Virus record (IMG/VR): IMGVR_UViG_3300005056_000227
Location: 1 to 40,211 of that record
Reading direction: 5' to 3' (one strand)
Origin: a virus
DNA: 40,211 nt
This document shows positions 39,387-40,211 of the stretch, piece by piece. Below the pieces are notes generated by a model that was not told the origin of the DNA, ran no database searches, and worked only from the letters and a program-made list of their open reading frames with translations. Position 1 is the first letter of the stretch. Each line of letters begins with the position of its first letter. The translations under genes and the position numbers were made by a program.

Positions 39387-39828
39387 TAGAAATGCAGAAT
39401 TAGCAAAAATACATATCGGTAAAAAACAGCTTGATATGGATCAGCAGACTTATGAAAATATGCTCTGGACACAAGGCCGCGTACATTCATCTGCAGACCT
39501 GGATGAACATGGGCGACACAAGGTAATAAAGCACCTGGAAAATTGTGGCGCAAAATTCATCAAGCGTAAAAGCAGTATATCAGTCAGTGGTAACGCAAGC
39601 CATAATCAGATATCCATGATCAACGCACTCTGGGCTAACCTTGCTGCCGGTGGTGAAATCATAGACCCAAGTAATGCTGGCCTTCGAAAGTGGCTACAAA
39701 ATGCGACACGTCGTCAGCACGAGCGTGGTTTGGGCTGGAAATCTCCTAAATTTCTTCCTGGTCGCGTAGCCACTAAAGTAATCGAACAACTTAAGTGCTG
39801 GTGTGATCGTACTGGAGTTAAATACTAA
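39379..39828 (+). CDS. GemA-like regulatory protein (DUF1018 / Mu gp16-like)
   Basis: A 149-residue protein starts at ATG 39379. The N-terminal DRNAELAKIHIGKKQLDMDQ QTYENMLW and the middle ISMINALWANLAAGG with RKWLQNATRR are typical of the GemA/DUF1018 family of Mu-like phages, a modulator of host and phage gene expression in Mu. It is directly before the Mor gene, as in Mu, with a one-base TAATG overlap. AAGG precedes the start. Confidence 0.87.
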   Translation: MSDRNAELAKIHIGKKQLDMDQQTYENMLWTQGRVHSSADLDEHGRHKVIKHLENCGAKFIKRKSSISVSGNASHNQISMINALWANLAAGGEIIDPSNAGLRKWLQNATRRQHERGLGWKSPKFLPGRVATKVIEQLKCWCDRTGVKY

Positions 39829-40211
39829 TGTCATACACGAGCACACCAGAGCTGCTAGATGATTTCACAGAAAAATGTACTGATATCCTGCAAGAAGAAG
39901 ATGTTGGACTTGATCCTGAGAAAGCAAAAATGGCTGCTCAAAAGATAGCTAGATATATTAAAAACGACTGGGGCGGCCAGCAGATATACTTCCCAAAATG
40001 TGCTGAAGACCAGCTGTCTGAGCGCGACAAGGAACTCTGGAACAAATTTGATGGTACGAATCAGGCAGAACTAGCCCATGATTTTGGCGTGTCATTGGCC
40101 TGGGTATATAAGATAGTAAAATATATGCGGGCCAGCGAAATAGCAGACAAACAGACCGACGCATTCCCAGATGATGAGTTACAAAAAAATCCCACCCGAA
40201 GATGCGCCTGA
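39828..40211 (+). CDS. Mor-type transcription activator
   Basis: A 127-residue protein has the Mor/C family layout: N-terminal dimerisation part (LDDFTEKCTDILQEEDVGLD), GGQQIYFPK near residues 49-57, then an HTH NQAELAHDFGVSLAWVYKIV near 83-102. Mor activates middle transcription in Mu; C does so for late genes. No second such gene is in the window, so this one may act directly on late promoters, possibly at the shared palindromes. The stop is the last three bases of the window. Confidence 0.9.
   Translation: MSYTSTPELLDDFTEKCTDILQEEDVGLDPEKAKMAAQKIARYIKNDWGGQQIYFPKCAEDQLSERDKELWNKFDGTNQAELAHDFGVSLAWVYKIVKYMRASEIADKQTDAFPDDELQKNPTRRCA

Larger units (their letters stand above)
3707..40211. 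mobile_element. Mu-like transposable siphophage prophage (right end outside window)
   Basis: A continuous set of phage genes includes a DDE transposase and AAA+ partner, Mu gp26/gp27/gp28-like packaging genes, GemA- and Mor-like regulators, head genes, and a lambda-type tail module with a chaperone frameshift and TP901 tape measure but no sheath gene. Early genes run rightward and late genes leftward from a control region near 31.1 kb. The left boundary is approximate (3707-3788). At least 36.4 kb of prophage is present, close to the usual genome size of transposable phages. All recognised essential functions look intact. Confidence 0.93.

Noticed and set aside
39828-40211. Right prophage end inside the window
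   Set aside because: The last gene ends on the final base, so no room remains for the end sequence.

Overview
The window holds a nearly complete Mu-like transposable prophage lodged beside a chromosomal AddA/RecB-type repair helicase-nuclease gene. The AddA-type gene, the moderate GC content, REP-like inverted repeats of the TGTAGGAGCGG type and Mu-family homologies suggest a gammaproteobacterial host; the genus cannot be read from the sequence. Host DNA occupies about 1-3700. Prophage DNA runs from somewhere in about 3707-3788 to the right edge, where the last gene (a Mor-type activator) ends on the last base, so the right prophage end lies outside the window.

The phage has two divergent arms separated by a control region at about 31070-31135. 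The rightward early arm (31166-40211, + strand) carries a Ner-like regulator, a winged-helix protein, a DUF3102-like protein, a DDE transposase with DD35E spacing (MuA counterpart), a AAA+ ATPase (MuB counterpart), many small unknown genes, a DUF3164 protein, a GemA-like protein and a Mor activator. The leftward arm starts with the repressor, an HTH protein and a lipoprotein, then runs through lysis (M15 endopeptidase, 3TM holin), TraR/DksA zinc finger, DUF2730-like, gp26-, gp27- and gp28-like packaging genes, a 3.8-kb block of surface-type structural genes, portal, gpF-like head protein, a fused protease/major capsid protein, connectors, and a lambda-type flexible-tail module (tail tube, G/GT chaperones with a -1 frameshift, TP901 tape measure, tail tip, fibre). 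It ends with a DNA adenine methylase at the position where Mu has mom.

The phage therefore combines Mu-type transposition and packaging genes with a long non-contractile tail (no sheath gene seen), like the B3/D3112 group of transposable siphophages. A perfect TTGACA-17-TATATT promoter fires rightward into the early arm and overlaps one of two inverted 14-bp operator-like repeats. Identical 21-bp palindromic sites lie upstream of the lysis operon and of the capsid operon, the second directly after an intrinsic terminator. These are the positions where Mu has Plys and PI, so they are the best candidates for late-activator (Mor) targets.

The strongest observations are an in-frame A AAA AAC slippery heptamer followed by a hairpin that joins the two tail chaperone frames, the shared late-promoter palindromes, the operator/promoter arrangement, an endolysin start codon buried in a hairpin, and an early-region accessory block with exported and membrane proteins, strong hairpins and a repeated boundary motif. 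No tRNA, rRNA, CRISPR array, reverse transcriptase or insertion sequence was seen.
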